This document shows positions 25,975 through 34,213 of a DNA stretch of 37,224 bases, one piece after another (the stretch's first letter is position 1; each line of letters opens with the position of its first letter). The stretch is from contig JAEWZE010000257.1 of NCBI GenBank assembly GCA_023395465.1, positions 1-37,224 of the forward strand, given 5' to 3'. Position numbers and translations under genes: made by a program. Below the pieces are notes generated by a model, which saw only the letters and a program-made list of their open reading frames with translations, had not been told where the DNA came from and searched no databases. Source of the stretch: Pseudomonadota bacterium (lineage in GTDB: Bacteria > Pseudomonadota > Gammaproteobacteria > Xanthomonadales > Xanthomonadaceae).

Positions 25975-26030
25975 GCTCTCTTCCTCCGGCCCGCAGGCCT
26001 GCCCCGGGCAACGGCCGATAGGATAGCCGG

Positions 26031-28490
26031 TCAGCGCGCCGCGTCTGCCCTCCGGACCGCGTCCCAGAGACGGGGATGGTCGCTGCGACGGCGTTCGATG
26101 TGCGTTGCGTCACTGATACGGATGCGTACAGCGCCGTCACGGGCGGTGTCGGCGGTCGCTGCGCCGGCATCGCGCCAGCGCTGCATGACCCGCGGGTGCG
26201 GGTGGCCGAAGCGGTTGCCGTGGCCGGTCGAGGCGATGGCCAGGCGCGCCCCAGTGGCGGCGACGAAAGCCGGGTCGGAGGACTTGTCGCTGCCATGGTG
26301 GGCGACCAGCACCACGTCGCTGCGCAGCGCGGCCGCCCGGTCGTGGACCAGCATGCGTTCGACCACCTCGCCGATGTCGCCGGCCAGCAGTGCCGAGCCC
26401 TGCGCCGAGGCGATCTTCAGCACGCAGCTCGATTCGTTGCGCATCGCCGGGAAGTGCAGGCCCGGATGCAGGAATTCGAAGCGCACGCCATCCATGTCCC
26501 AGCGCGACCCGCCCAGGCAGGGGGCGGCGCCCGCGACCCCGGCGTCGCGCGCGGCGAACACCGGCCCGCTGCGGAAGCGCCGCAGCACCGCCGCCAGGCC
26601 GCCGGCATGGTCGGCGTCGCCGTGGCTGACCACCACCGCATCGAGCCTGCGCACGCCCAGCGCGTGCAGCGCCGGCGCCACCACCCGCTCGCCGGCGTCG
26701 AAGCCCTCGGGCAGCGCAGGCCCGGCGTCGTACAGCACCGCGTGGCGCGCGGTGCGGACGAGTACCGAGGTGCCCTGCCCCACGTCCAGCGCCACCAGTT
26801 CGAACGCGCCGTGCGCGGGCAGCCCGCGTTCCGGCCACAGCAGCGGCAGGAACAGCAGCAGCGCCAGCGGCTTGCCCGGCAGCCCGCGCGGCAGCAACAG
26901 CCAAAAGGCGCCCAGCAGGGCCAGCGGCAGCGCCCACCAGGGCGCCTCGGGCAGCCACCACAGCGCCAGGCGGCCGTCCGCCAGCCACTGGAACAGGGGC
27001 CAGGACAGGTCGAAGCACCAGACCGCCAGCCGCCAGGCCGGGCCGCCCCAGCCTGCGTGCAGCGCCTCCAGCCCGGTTCCGGCCAGCGCCAGCGGCACCA
27101 CCACCAGGCTCCACCAGGGGATGGCCAGCAGGTTGGCCAGCGGTCCGGCCAGCGAGGCCTGGCCGAACAGGATCGCGGTCAGCGGCAGCAGGCCGAGCGT
27201 GGCCACCCATTGCGCCGACAGGAAACCGCGCAGCAGCGGCTGCGCATGCGCCCGCGGCAGGCACCACACCAGCCAGGCGACGCCGGCGAAGCTGAGCCAG
27301 AAGCCTGCCGCCAGCACCGACAGCGGGTCGACCAGCAGCAGCGCGATCACCGCCAGCGCCAGCGAATCGGCCACGCCCATCGGCCGCCGCCACAGCCGCG
27401 CCAGCACCACCACGCCGATCATCAGCACCGTGCGCACGGTCGGCAGGGCGAAGCCCGCGACCGCGGCGTAGCCGGCCGCGCCCAGCAGCGCGCCGCAGGC
27501 CGCCGCCTGCGGGCGCGGCATCCGCCGGCCCAGCCCCGGCAGCAGCCACCAGACGCCGGCCACGAGCAGCGCGAAGAAACCGGCGACCAGGCCGACATGG
27601 AAACCTGAAATCGCGATCAGGTGGGTCAGCCCGGTCGCGCGCAGGATCTCCCAGTCGACATCGCCCAGGTCGCGCGTGTCGCCCAGCGCGAGCGCGCGCA
27701 CGAAGCGCGAGGACCGTGGCGTCGTCTGTCCGCGAGCCCCGGCATGGTCCGTGGGAGCGCGCTCGCGCGCGAAGGCATCCGCGACCGGGATAGCGCCCAC
27801 GGGCTGGGGACCGGCGATGCCTTCCTGTCCCAGCGAAGCCTCGATGCGGGCCGCAATGTGGTCGCGCCAGCCATCGATGCCGGCCGCCGCACGCGTCCGT
27901 TCCCACGCATCGGCCGATCGCACGTAGCCGGTGGCGGCGATCCGGCCTGCCAGCGCATGGCGTTCGCCGTCGTACCAGCCGGGGTTGCGCAGGCCGCGTG
28001 GCGCGCGCAGCCGCGCGGTGAAGCGCCAGCGGCTGCCGGGCGCCAGGTCCAGGCGCGAGGAGTCGGCGCCGTCGCGGTCGTCGTACCAGGACAGCCGCAT
28101 CAGCTTGCCGCGCAGCGCCCCGGGTTGGTTCGCGCCGCGATCGACCCGGAACAGGAAGCGCGTGCGCCGCGGCTCGTGTTCCGGCAACTGCACCACCCTG
28201 CCTTGGATGGCGAAGTCGCCGCGCTCGAGCTCCGGCGGAAGCTGCCGGACGAGCACCCAGGCCGCATGCAGTCCGAACAGGGCGAATCCAAGGGCCAGCG
28301 CGCCGGCAGCGCGACGCCAGTCGCCAAAGCGCCACCAGGCCCAGGCGCCCAGCAGGGCCATGGGCACCAGCAGCGGGACTGGCGGCAGCGCGGGCAGGCG
28401 TGAGCACGCCAGCACGCCCAGCACCAGCATCGCGGCGACGGCCGGGCCCAGCGGCGCCAGCGCGGGGTGAGGAATTGCTCGACCATCCAT
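26031..28490 (-). CDS. comEC: ComEC/Rec2 DNA-uptake channel with metallo-beta-lactamase domain
   Basis: An 819-residue inner-membrane protein for entry of single-stranded DNA in natural transformation. I chose ATG 28490 (a further in-frame start 19 codons upstream has no advantage). The order is: N-terminal helices, a soluble OB/DUF4131-like region (about 80-210), the competence membrane domain ('GLTHLIAISGFHVGLVAG', 'PTVRTVLMIGVVVLARL'), and a C-terminal MBL domain with 'VSHGDADHAGGL' and 'VLVAHHGSDKSS'. Between the soluble and competence regions an extra segment 'DAFARERAPTDHAG' is encoded by an in-frame REP-like element (27750-27775). First gene of the long leftward run leading to pgsA. 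Confidence 0.94.
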   Translation of the reverse strand: MDGRAIPHPALAPLGPAVAAMLVLGVLACSRLPALPPVPLLVPMALLGAWAWWRFGDWRRAAGALALGFALFGLHAAWVLVRQLPPELERGDFAIQGRVVQLPEHEPRRTRFLFRVDRGANQPGALRGKLMRLSWYDDRDGADSSRLDLAPGSRWRFTARLRAPRGLRNPGWYDGERHALAGRIAATGYVRSADAWERTRAAAGIDGWRDHIAARIEASLGQEGIAGPQPVGAIPVADAFARERAPTDHAGARGQTTPRSSRFVRALALGDTRDLGDVDWEILRATGLTHLIAISGFHVGLVAGFFALLVAGVWWLLPGLGRRMPRPQAAACGALLGAAGYAAVAGFALPTVRTVLMIGVVVLARLWRRPMGVADSLALAVIALLLVDPLSVLAAGFWLSFAGVAWLVWCLPRAHAQPLLRGFLSAQWVATLGLLPLTAILFGQASLAGPLANLLAIPWWSLVVVPLALAGTGLEALHAGWGGPAWRLAVWCFDLSWPLFQWLADGRLALWWLPEAPWWALPLALLGAFWLLLPRGLPGKPLALLLFLPLLWPERGLPAHGAFELVALDVGQGTSVLVRTARHAVLYDAGPALPEGFDAGERVVAPALHALGVRRLDAVVVSHGDADHAGGLAAVLRRFRSGPVFAARDAGVAGAAPCLGGSRWDMDGVRFEFLHPGLHFPAMRNESSCVLKIASAQGSALLAGDIGEVVERMLVHDRAAALRSDVVLVAHHGSDKSSDPAFVAATGARLAIASTGHGNRFGHPHPRVMQRWRDAGAATADTARDGAVRIRISDATHIERRRSDHPRLWDAVRRADAAR
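27750..27775 (+). repeat. REP-like element inside comEC
   Basis: GTGGGAGCGC-GCTCGCGCGCGAAGG closely matches the intergenic element at 31711-31735 (GTGGGAGCGC-CTTCAGGCGCGAAGG). It is in frame and adds residues to ComEC without breaking it. Confidence 0.65.
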
Positions 28491-28568
28491 GGCCTGTTCC
28501 GCATCGATCAGGCCTGCAGTGTGGCGGGCCTCGAGGGGCCGTGGCATCGGCGGGAATGGTGAAGGCTC

Positions 28569-28584
28569 GTGGGATTAATCCCAC
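28569..28584. promoter_or_regulatory. Perfect 16-bp palindrome GTGGGATTAATCCCAC
   Basis: A self-complementary site 79 nt upstream of the comEC ATG, AT-centred in GC-rich DNA. It could be a dimer-bound operator for comEC. No regulator is assigned. Confidence 0.4.
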
Positions 28585-28610
28585 GGCATCGACGTGTGTG
28601 GCGTCGGCCT

Positions 28611-28640
28611 GCCCCCACCCCAGCCCTCCCCCGCAAGCGG
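28611..28640 (+). repeat. Left 30-nt inverted repeat bounding the tandem array
   Basis: Its reverse complement matches 28997-29026 at 29 of 30 positions. Includes the CCCTCCCCCGC hairpin arm seen at the repeat junctions. Confidence 0.85.
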
Positions 28641-28646
28641 AGGAGG

Positions 28647-29012
28647 GAGCAGGAAAGCAGGCGCATCGATCCACCCCGCCCTACCTGCAATGGGAAAAGC
28701 GCAGGGCATGGCTGTGCCCCGCCCTCCGCCTGCGCCCGATCCGCTCCCTCCCCCGATTGCGGGAGGCGGAGCAGGAAAGCAGGTGCATCGATCCACCCTG
28801 CCCATGCCTGCGGTGGGAAAAGCGCTGGGCATGGCTGTGCCCCGCCCTCCGCCTGCGCCCGATCTGCTCCCTCCCCGCTTGCGGGGAAGGGAGCAGGAAA
28901 GCAGGTGCATCGATCCACCCCGCCCTACCTGCGATGGGAAAAGCGCAGGGCATGGCTGTGCCCCGCCCTCCGCCTGCGCCCGATCCGCTCCCTCCCCCGC
29001 TTGCGGGGGAGG
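28647..29012. repeat. Three 122-bp tandem repeats
   Basis: Units start at 28647, 28769 and 28891, each opening with GAGCAGGAAAGCAGG and carrying CATCGATCCACCC and GGCATGGCTGTGCCCCGCC. Copies differ at a few positions, and each ends in a CTCCCTCCCC...GCGGG hairpin. The exact 122-nt period is seen at both junctions. Confidence 0.93.
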
Positions 29013-29026
29013 GCCGGGGTGGGGGC
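28997..29026 (-). repeat. Right 30-nt inverted repeat bounding the tandem array
   Basis: Near-perfect inverted copy of 28611-28640 (one mismatch). With it, the array has the outline of a miniature element or a composite REP/BIME structure. Confidence 0.85.
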
Positions 29027-29133
29027 CACCGCCGCCGCGATCCCGACTTCACCGCCACTTCATCGTCCTCCCATCGCCGCCACACGCGGCCGCGGCACGC
29101 TGGGTCCCATCGCAACGGGCACTAGGCGGGAGC

Positions 29134-30234
29134 ATGGGCGCAGCGGCGCAGTGGGATGTGGTGGTGGTCGGCGCCAGCTTCGCCGGTGCGGCCTGCGCAC
29201 TGGCCGCGCGCCGCGCGGGATTGCGGGTGTGCGTGCTCGAACGCAAGCGCGACCCGGGCATCCGCCTGCACACCACCGGCATCATCGTGCGCGAGGCGGC
29301 CGAGGGCACGGCGCTGGCCAGGATTCCGGCATCGCTGGTGCGTCGCATCGACGGCGTGCGCCTGTACGCGCCGGGCCTGCGCAGCATGGCGCTGCAGCGG
29401 CGCGACTACTACTTCCTCGCCACCGACACGCCCGCGGTGATGCGCTGGCTGGCGGGCGAACTGGAACGCGCCGGGATCGAACTGCGGCTGATGCAGTCGT
29501 TCACCGACGCGCAGCGCGCGGGCGGCGGCTGGCAGGTGGCCGGCCTGGGCCGGTGTCGCTGGCTGGTCGGCGCCGATGGCGCGAAGTCGCGGGTGGCGAT
29601 GCGCGCCGGCCTGGGCCGCGTGCGCGATTTCCTGTACGGCGTCGAGCACGAGTTCGACGGCGCCACGCTGGCCGAGCCGGATCGCCTGCACTGCTTCATC
29701 GACCGCCGGCTGGCGCCCGGCTACATCGGCTGGGCGGCGCAGAACCCGCGTGGCGTGCAGCTGGGCCTCGCCTTCCGCCATCGCGATGACCGCGCCGGCG
29801 TGCCGGACATCGACGCCTTGCGCCGCCGCGTCGGCGAGCGGCTCGGCCTCGATCCGGCCACGGCGGCGACCGCCACCCGCGCCGGCCTGATCCCCTGCGG
29901 CGGACCGGTGCGCCCGCTCGCCGCACCGGGCGTGATCCTGACCGGCGACGCCGCCGGCATCGTCTCGCCGGTCACGGCGGGCGGCATCCACTCGGCGTGG
30001 CGCCATGGCGAGGCGGTCGGTGCGGCGATCGCGGCCCACCTGCTCGATGGTGGCCCGGACCCGGCTGCGGTGGCGGCACGCGCGGCGCCACGCTTCCGCA
30101 GCAAGCGCGTGCTGCGCTGGGCCTTCGACCACCTGCAGCGGGACTGGCCGTTCGATGCGCTGCTCGGGACGCCGCCGCTGCGCTGGGCCGCGCAACGGAT
30201 CTACTTCCACGCGCGTCCCGGCGGCGCGGCATGA
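29134..30234 (+). CDS. FAD-dependent oxidoreductase, geranylgeranyl-reductase/halogenase-like family
   Basis: A 366-residue flavoprotein. The Rossmann motif 'VVVVGASFAGAACALAARRA' binds the ADP part of FAD, 'LVGADGAKSRVA' is the DG motif, and 'ILTGDAAGIVSPVTAGGI' binds the flavin ribityl. This pattern is that of the geranylgeranyl reductase and related monooxygenase/halogenase group; the substrate cannot be told. ATG 29134 is preceded by GGGAG at very short spacing, so the start is somewhat uncertain; the open frame before it is repeat DNA. The stop overlaps the next gene (ATGA), so the two products are likely linked. Confidence 0.85.
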   Translation: MGAAAQWDVVVVGASFAGAACALAARRAGLRVCVLERKRDPGIRLHTTGIIVREAAEGTALARIPASLVRRIDGVRLYAPGLRSMALQRRDYYFLATDTPAVMRWLAGELERAGIELRLMQSFTDAQRAGGGWQVAGLGRCRWLVGADGAKSRVAMRAGLGRVRDFLYGVEHEFDGATLAEPDRLHCFIDRRLAPGYIGWAAQNPRGVQLGLAFRHRDDRAGVPDIDALRRRVGERLGLDPATAATATRAGLIPCGGPVRPLAAPGVILTGDAAGIVSPVTAGGIHSAWRHGEAVGAAIAAHLLDGGPDPAAVAARAAPRFRSKRVLRWAFDHLQRDWPFDALLGTPPLRWAAQRIYFHARPGGAA

Positions 30235-30839
30235 CCGCGCTGCTGGTGCTGGGGCTGGCGATACTCGCGGCACTGGCCATCGGCGTGGTTGTCGCCTTCG
30301 TGAAGGCGCCGCGCACGATGCTGGCGCTGTCCGCGGTGCTCGCGCTGGGCATGGTGTCGGCCTGGGAGCTGATGCTGCTCGTCCACCACCTGGGTCACCC
30401 GCCGGGTGCGCTCGACGTGACCCGGCGGCTGTACGTCAGCGAGGAGTCGTGGGGATTCGGGCCGGGCGGCAACGAGGCAGGCTTCCTCGCCTACGCGCTG
30501 CCGGAGTCCACCGCCAGGCAGATCGACGTCGAAGGCCTGGCCTGGTTCGATCGCCTGCGGGACGGGCGTCGCGGCGAAGGCTGGCGGGGGCGCTTCGGCG
30601 ACTGGCAGCGCACGCCTGTCGTGGCGGACAGGCGATGGCAGCCCGATCCGTCCAGCGGACGCATGGAGGTACTCGACTACGTATGCGCCTACGGATTCTG
30701 CATCGACATCGACCAGGGACAGCTGCGCGCGGCCGAGGATGCGGTCAACGGTCCGGGGAGCTACTACGCGCATGGCCGCATCGGCCTGATCGTGATCGTG
30801 CCGCGCACGCGGCGCGTGTACTTCCTCTACAACGGTTGA
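30231..30839 (+). CDS. Small membrane protein of unknown function
   Basis: A 202-residue protein I do not recognise. Residues about 2-23 and 28-52 are hydrophobic helices ('LLVLGLAILAALAIGVVVAF', 'MLALSAVLALGMVSAWELML'), followed by a soluble domain of about 140 residues with two Cys (VCAYGFCIDI) and many Trp. Start ATG overlaps the FAD reductase stop by 4 nt, which indicates cotranslation and perhaps a membrane anchor or partner for that flavoprotein. Confidence 0.75.
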   Translation: MTALLVLGLAILAALAIGVVVAFVKAPRTMLALSAVLALGMVSAWELMLLVHHLGHPPGALDVTRRLYVSEESWGFGPGGNEAGFLAYALPESTARQIDVEGLAWFDRLRDGRRGEGWRGRFGDWQRTPVVADRRWQPDPSSGRMEVLDYVCAYGFCIDIDQGQLRAAEDAVNGPGSYYAHGRIGLIVIVPRTRRVYFLYNG

Positions 30840-30851
30840 GCCGGCGCGGCC

Positions 30852-31649
30852 TCAGCGCAGCTCGAACGCGTCCGCGTCCAGCATCGCCGGGAACCGCTCG
30901 CGGTGGGCGGCCAGTTCCTGCGCCAGCAGCGTCGTGGTGACCACCACTTCGGCATCGGTGCATTCGCTGGCCGGATGTCCGAGGAAGTCGATCACCGCGC
31001 TGTCGCCCGAGTAGTGCAGGCCGCCGCCGTCGGTACCGACCCGGTTGAGCCCGGCGACGTAGCACAGGTTCTCGATCGCGCGTGCCCGCAGCAGGGTCTT
31101 CCAGGCATGCGCGCGCGCCGACGGCCAGTTGGCGATGTAGACGAGCAGGTCGTAGTCCGGCGCGCCCGGCCGCTCGACGTCGTAGCGGTTGCGTGAGTAC
31201 ACCGGGAAGCGCAGGTCGTAGCAGACCAGCGGACAGATCCGCCAGCCCCTCCATTCCACCGTCAGCCGCTCCCTGCCGGCGGCATAGCGCTCGTGCTCGC
31301 GCGCGTAGCGGAACAGGTGGCGTTTGTCGTAATGCGCCAGGCCGCCGTCGGGCGTGGCCCAGAGCAGGCGGTTGTAGACGTCTCCGTCCACGCGCAGCTG
31401 CACGCTGCCGCAGACCGCGGCGTCGAGCCGTGCGGCCTGCGCGCGCATCCACTCGACCGTGGGCCCGTCCATGGTCTCGGCATTGCCGATGGCCTCGTTG
31501 GAAAAGCCGCTGGTGAAGGTCTCGGGCAGCAGCACCACGTCGGTGGTACCGCGCAGCGGCCCGATCAGCTCGCCGTAGTACGCGCGGTTGCCGGCCGGGT
31601 CGTGCCACAGGGTCGCGCCCTGGACCAGTGAGATGCGCAGGTTGTCCAT
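30852..31649 (-). CDS. Carbon-nitrogen hydrolase, omega-amidase (Nit2/YafV-like)
   Basis: A 265-residue nitrilase-superfamily amidase. ATG 31649 begins 'MDNLRISLVQ'; the frame extends upstream into the REP-like cluster without a gene. The Glu-Lys-Cys triad is Glu43 (LLPETF), Lys109 (YDKRHLF) and Cys143 (VCYDLRFP). Omega-amidases hydrolyse 2-oxoglutaramate and 2-oxosuccinamate formed by glutamine and asparagine transaminases. The next gene upstream on the same strand encodes just such a transaminase, which makes this role likely. Confidence 0.9.
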   Translation of the reverse strand: MDNLRISLVQGATLWHDPAGNRAYYGELIGPLRGTTDVVLLPETFTSGFSNEAIGNAETMDGPTVEWMRAQAARLDAAVCGSVQLRVDGDVYNRLLWATPDGGLAHYDKRHLFRYAREHERYAAGRERLTVEWRGWRICPLVCYDLRFPVYSRNRYDVERPGAPDYDLLVYIANWPSARAHAWKTLLRARAIENLCYVAGLNRVGTDGGGLHYSGDSAVIDFLGHPASECTDAEVVVTTTLLAQELAAHRERFPAMLDADAFELR

Positions 31650-31710
31650 CGCGCCAGCGTAGCCCAACTGGCGAATGCTGGGGATGGGTGCCGGCCGATG
31701 CCGACTGCCT

Positions 31711-31826
31711 GTGGGAGCGCCTTCAGGCGCGAAGGTCCCGGGCCGCGCAGGAATGATCGCGACGATGTTCGCGGCTGAAGCCGCTCCCACGAACGCGCGT
31801 GTTCGCGGTTGAAGCCGCTCCTACAG
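31711..31826. repeat. Cluster of three REP-like GTAG/GTGG elements
   Basis: One element on the plus strand (31711-31733, GTGGGAGCGCCTTCAGGCGCGAA) and two in the opposite orientation (31768-31790 and 31802-31826), each with a GCGGCT-GA-AGCCGC-type hairpin. They resemble the GTAG-type REPs described in Stenotrophomonas. The third overlaps the end of the aminotransferase gene and supplies its TAG stop. Confidence 0.85.
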
Positions 31827-32966
31827 GTGCTGCAGGCGCTCGATGGCGGCGTCGAGGGTGGACGCGTTCTTGGCGAAGCACAGGCGCGCCAGGCGCTGGC
31901 CCTGCGGCGGGGTTTCATAGAAGGGAGACAGCGGGATCGCGGCCACGCCCTTCTCCATCGTCAGCCAGCGGCAGAAGGCGGCGTCGTCCAGGTCGCTGAC
32001 CGCCGAATAGTCGACCAGCTGGAAGTAGCCGCCCGGCACCGGCAGCGGCACCAGGCGGGTGGTCCCGATCTGCGCGCGGAAGCGGTCGCGCTTGGTCTGG
32101 TAGAAGGCGCCGAGCTGCTCGTAGTGCTCCGGCTCGGCCTCCAGCATCGCGGCGAAGGCGTGCTGGGCCGGCGAGAAGGTGCAGAACACGTTGTACTGGT
32201 GGACCTTGCGGAACTCCGCACCCAGCGCCGGCGGCGCGATGCAGTAGCCGACCTTCCAGCCGGTGCAGTGGTAGGTCTTGCCGAAGCTCGAGACCACGAA
32301 GGCGCGTTCGCGCAGCGCCGGCCAGCGCAGCACCGATTCGTGGCGGGCGCCGTCGAAGACGATGTGCTCGTAGACCTCGTCCGAGAGCAGGAAGATGCCG
32401 GTGCCTGTCAGGATCGCCTCCAGCTCGCGCATGTCGTCCGCCGACAGCATCGCCCCGGACGGGTTGTGCGGGCTGTTGATCATCAGCATCCGCGTGCGCG
32501 GGGTGATCGCGTCGCGTACCCGCTGCCAGTCGGGCGCGAACGTGGCCGGATCCAGCGGCACGTGCACGGCGCGGGCGCCGGCCAGGTCGATCGCCGGTTC
32601 ATAGCAGTCGTAGCAGGGATCGAGCACCACCACCTCGTCGCCCGCGCGCACCACTGCGTGGATCGCGTTGAAGATCGCCTCGGTCGCGCCGCTGGTCACG
32701 GTGACCTCGGTGTCCGCATCCGGCAGGTGGCCGTACACCCGAAGCGTCTTGGCGGCGATGGCCTGGCGCAGCGCGGGCACGCCGGTCATCGGCGCGTACT
32801 GGTTGTGGCCGGCGCGCATCGCCCGGTCCAGTTCCTCGACCAGGCGCGCCGGCACCTCGAAATCGGGAAAGCCCTGGCCGAGGTTGACCGCGGCGTGTTC
32901 CTGGGCCAGTTGCGACATCACGGTGAAAATGGTGGTGCCGACCTTCGGCAGCTTGCTCTGCAACAT
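31821..32966 (-). CDS. PLP-dependent aminotransferase, methionine/glutamine-transaminase-K-like (YbdL-like)
   Basis: A 381-residue class I aminotransferase starting at 'MLQSKLPKVGTTIF', the usual start in this group. The pyridoxal-phosphate lysine is in 'SSFGKTYHCTGWKVG'; 'NSPHNPSGAML' and 'SDEVYEHIVFDG' are class I landmarks. Close relatives (E. coli YbdL, kynurenine aminotransferase III) transaminate methionine, glutamine and aromatic residues. Followed by an omega-amidase, it suggests the glutamine transaminase/omega-amidase route, which closes methionine salvage by making the amino transfer irreversible. The stop TAG lies inside a REP-like repeat. Confidence 0.92.
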   Translation of the reverse strand: MLQSKLPKVGTTIFTVMSQLAQEHAAVNLGQGFPDFEVPARLVEELDRAMRAGHNQYAPMTGVPALRQAIAAKTLRVYGHLPDADTEVTVTSGATEAIFNAIHAVVRAGDEVVVLDPCYDCYEPAIDLAGARAVHVPLDPATFAPDWQRVRDAITPRTRMLMINSPHNPSGAMLSADDMRELEAILTGTGIFLLSDEVYEHIVFDGARHESVLRWPALRERAFVVSSFGKTYHCTGWKVGYCIAPPALGAEFRKVHQYNVFCTFSPAQHAFAAMLEAEPEHYEQLGAFYQTKRDRFRAQIGTTRLVPLPVPGGYFQLVDYSAVSDLDDAAFCRWLTMEKGVAAIPLSPFYETPPQGQRLARLCFAKNASTLDAAIERLQHL

Positions 32967-33039
32967 CGACCTCGTCCATACCGCAACCGGGAAGGGCGGC
33001 AGTTTACGGTCCGGCCCCGATCGGTTAAACCTGCGACCG

Positions 33040-33528
33040 ATGTCGACGCTGCCAGCCCCCGATGACGCGCGTCTTGCCACGCTGCTGCGCGCCTACCTGG
33101 CCGCGGAGTACCGCTGGCAGCGCGAGGGCGACTGGCACGACCTCGTGATCGGCCTGCCGGCGCCGGGGCTGGAGATGGCGTATCCGCGGGCGCGCTCGTT
33201 CGGCCTGATCTCGGCCTGGAACCCGTCTTCGAACGAACGCAGCGTGGCGGAGAACCGGGAGGCCGACGAGATGCTGTGCGACGCGCTCGATGCCGGCGGC
33301 CACTTCTACCTGGCCGCGTTCTCGTCGGCGCGCAACCGCAGCTGGCGCGAACCGGGCTGGTTGGTGATGGACATGGACGCGGCCGGCTACGACGCGCTGT
33401 CGCGGCGCTTCGGCCAGCTCGGCGCGCTGTGGTGGCCGGTGGGCGCGCCGGTGCGGCTGCGCATGGACGCACGCCGTCCGCGCGAACTGGACGAGGACGA
33501 CCGCTTCGTCGACTGGCTAGTAGAATGA
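33040..33528 (+). CDS. DUF3293-like small protein
   Basis: A 162-residue cytoplasmic protein with 'FGLISAWNPSSNERSVAENR' and 'WREPGWLVMDMD', which I recall as DUF3293 hallmarks. No function is known to me. It diverges from the aminotransferase across 73 nt and ends 34 nt before ccmA. The start has no clear ribosome site. Confidence 0.78.
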   Translation: MSTLPAPDDARLATLLRAYLAAEYRWQREGDWHDLVIGLPAPGLEMAYPRARSFGLISAWNPSSNERSVAENREADEMLCDALDAGGHFYLAAFSSARNRSWREPGWLVMDMDAAGYDALSRRFGQLGALWWPVGAPVRLRMDARRPRELDEDDRFVDWLVE

Positions 33529-33562
33529 GCGCGATGGCCGGTCCGCGGCCGAAGCGCGCCCG

Positions 33563-34213
33563 ATGCCCCAGACCCCTTCCGCCGCCGCGCCGCTGATCGA
33601 CGTGCGCGGCCTGAGCTTCGCCCGCAACGACCTGCCCGTGTTCGGACCGCTGGACTTTCACGTCGAGCGTGGCGAGGCGCTGCTGGTCCAGGGCGGCAAC
33701 GGCGCAGGCAAGACCACCCTGCTGCGGCTGCTGGCCGGCCTGCTCGACGGCGAGCGCGGCGAGATCCGCCTGGGCGGCAGCCCCGCCGGCCCCGCCGCGC
33801 GTGCGGGCAGCCTCGCCTATCTCGGCCACCTCCCCGGCCTCAAGGCCGACCTCTCGGCGCTGGAGAACCTGGACTACCTGTGCGGGCTGCTCGGCCGCCG
33901 CCCGTCGCTGGAGCTTGAGGAGGCGCTGGCGATCGTCGGCCTGGGTGGCTTCGAGGATGCGGCCGCGCGCACGCTTTCGGCCGGCCAGCGCAAGCGCCTG
34001 TCGCTGGCGCGGCTGTGGCTGTCGCCGGCGCCGCTGTGGCTGCTCGACGAACCCTACGCCAACCTCGACCTGCCCGGCATCGAGCTGGTCAACCGCATGG
34101 TCCGCGCGCACCTGGACGAAGGCGGCGGCGCGCTGGTCACCACCCACGGCGCCTACGCCGCGCCACCGGTGCGCACGCGCCTGCTGGCGCTGGGTGCGGC
34201 GGTGCCGGCATGA
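33563..34213 (+). CDS. ccmA: Cytochrome c maturation ABC transporter ATP-binding protein
   Basis: A 216-residue ATPase of the CcmABCDE heme-delivery system; ATP hydrolysis releases holo-CcmE from CcmC. Walker A 'GGNGAGKTT', a signature 'LSAGQRKRL' and Walker B 'LWLLDEPYANLD' are all typical of CcmA. Its stop overlaps ccmB ATG by 4 nt. First gene of the ccm cluster. Confidence 0.96.
   Translation: MPQTPSAAAPLIDVRGLSFARNDLPVFGPLDFHVERGEALLVQGGNGAGKTTLLRLLAGLLDGERGEIRLGGSPAGPAARAGSLAYLGHLPGLKADLSALENLDYLCGLLGRRPSLELEEALAIVGLGGFEDAAARTLSAGQRKRLSLARLWLSPAPLWLLDEPYANLDLPGIELVNRMVRAHLDEGGGALVTTHGAYAAPPVRTRLLALGAAVPA

Larger units (their letters stand above)
28491..29133. other. 643-bp gene-free region between comEC and the FAD reductase
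   Basis: Holds the palindrome at 28569-28584 and the bounded tandem array at 28611-29026. Open frames occur on both strands through the array only because the 122-bp repeat and its GC bias avoid stops; none has a start with a ribosome site or a recognisable product. The divergent genes on either side must have their promoters here, but I cannot point to convincing -35/-10 pairs. Confidence 0.75.

Noticed and set aside
28647..29012. CRISPR array
   Set aside because: Units are 122 bp and repeat throughout; there are no short repeats with unique spacers and no cas genes.
28594..29133. Proteins encoded in the 122-bp tandem repeats
   Set aside because: Frames are open on both strands through the repeats, with no ribosome sites and no recognisable domains.
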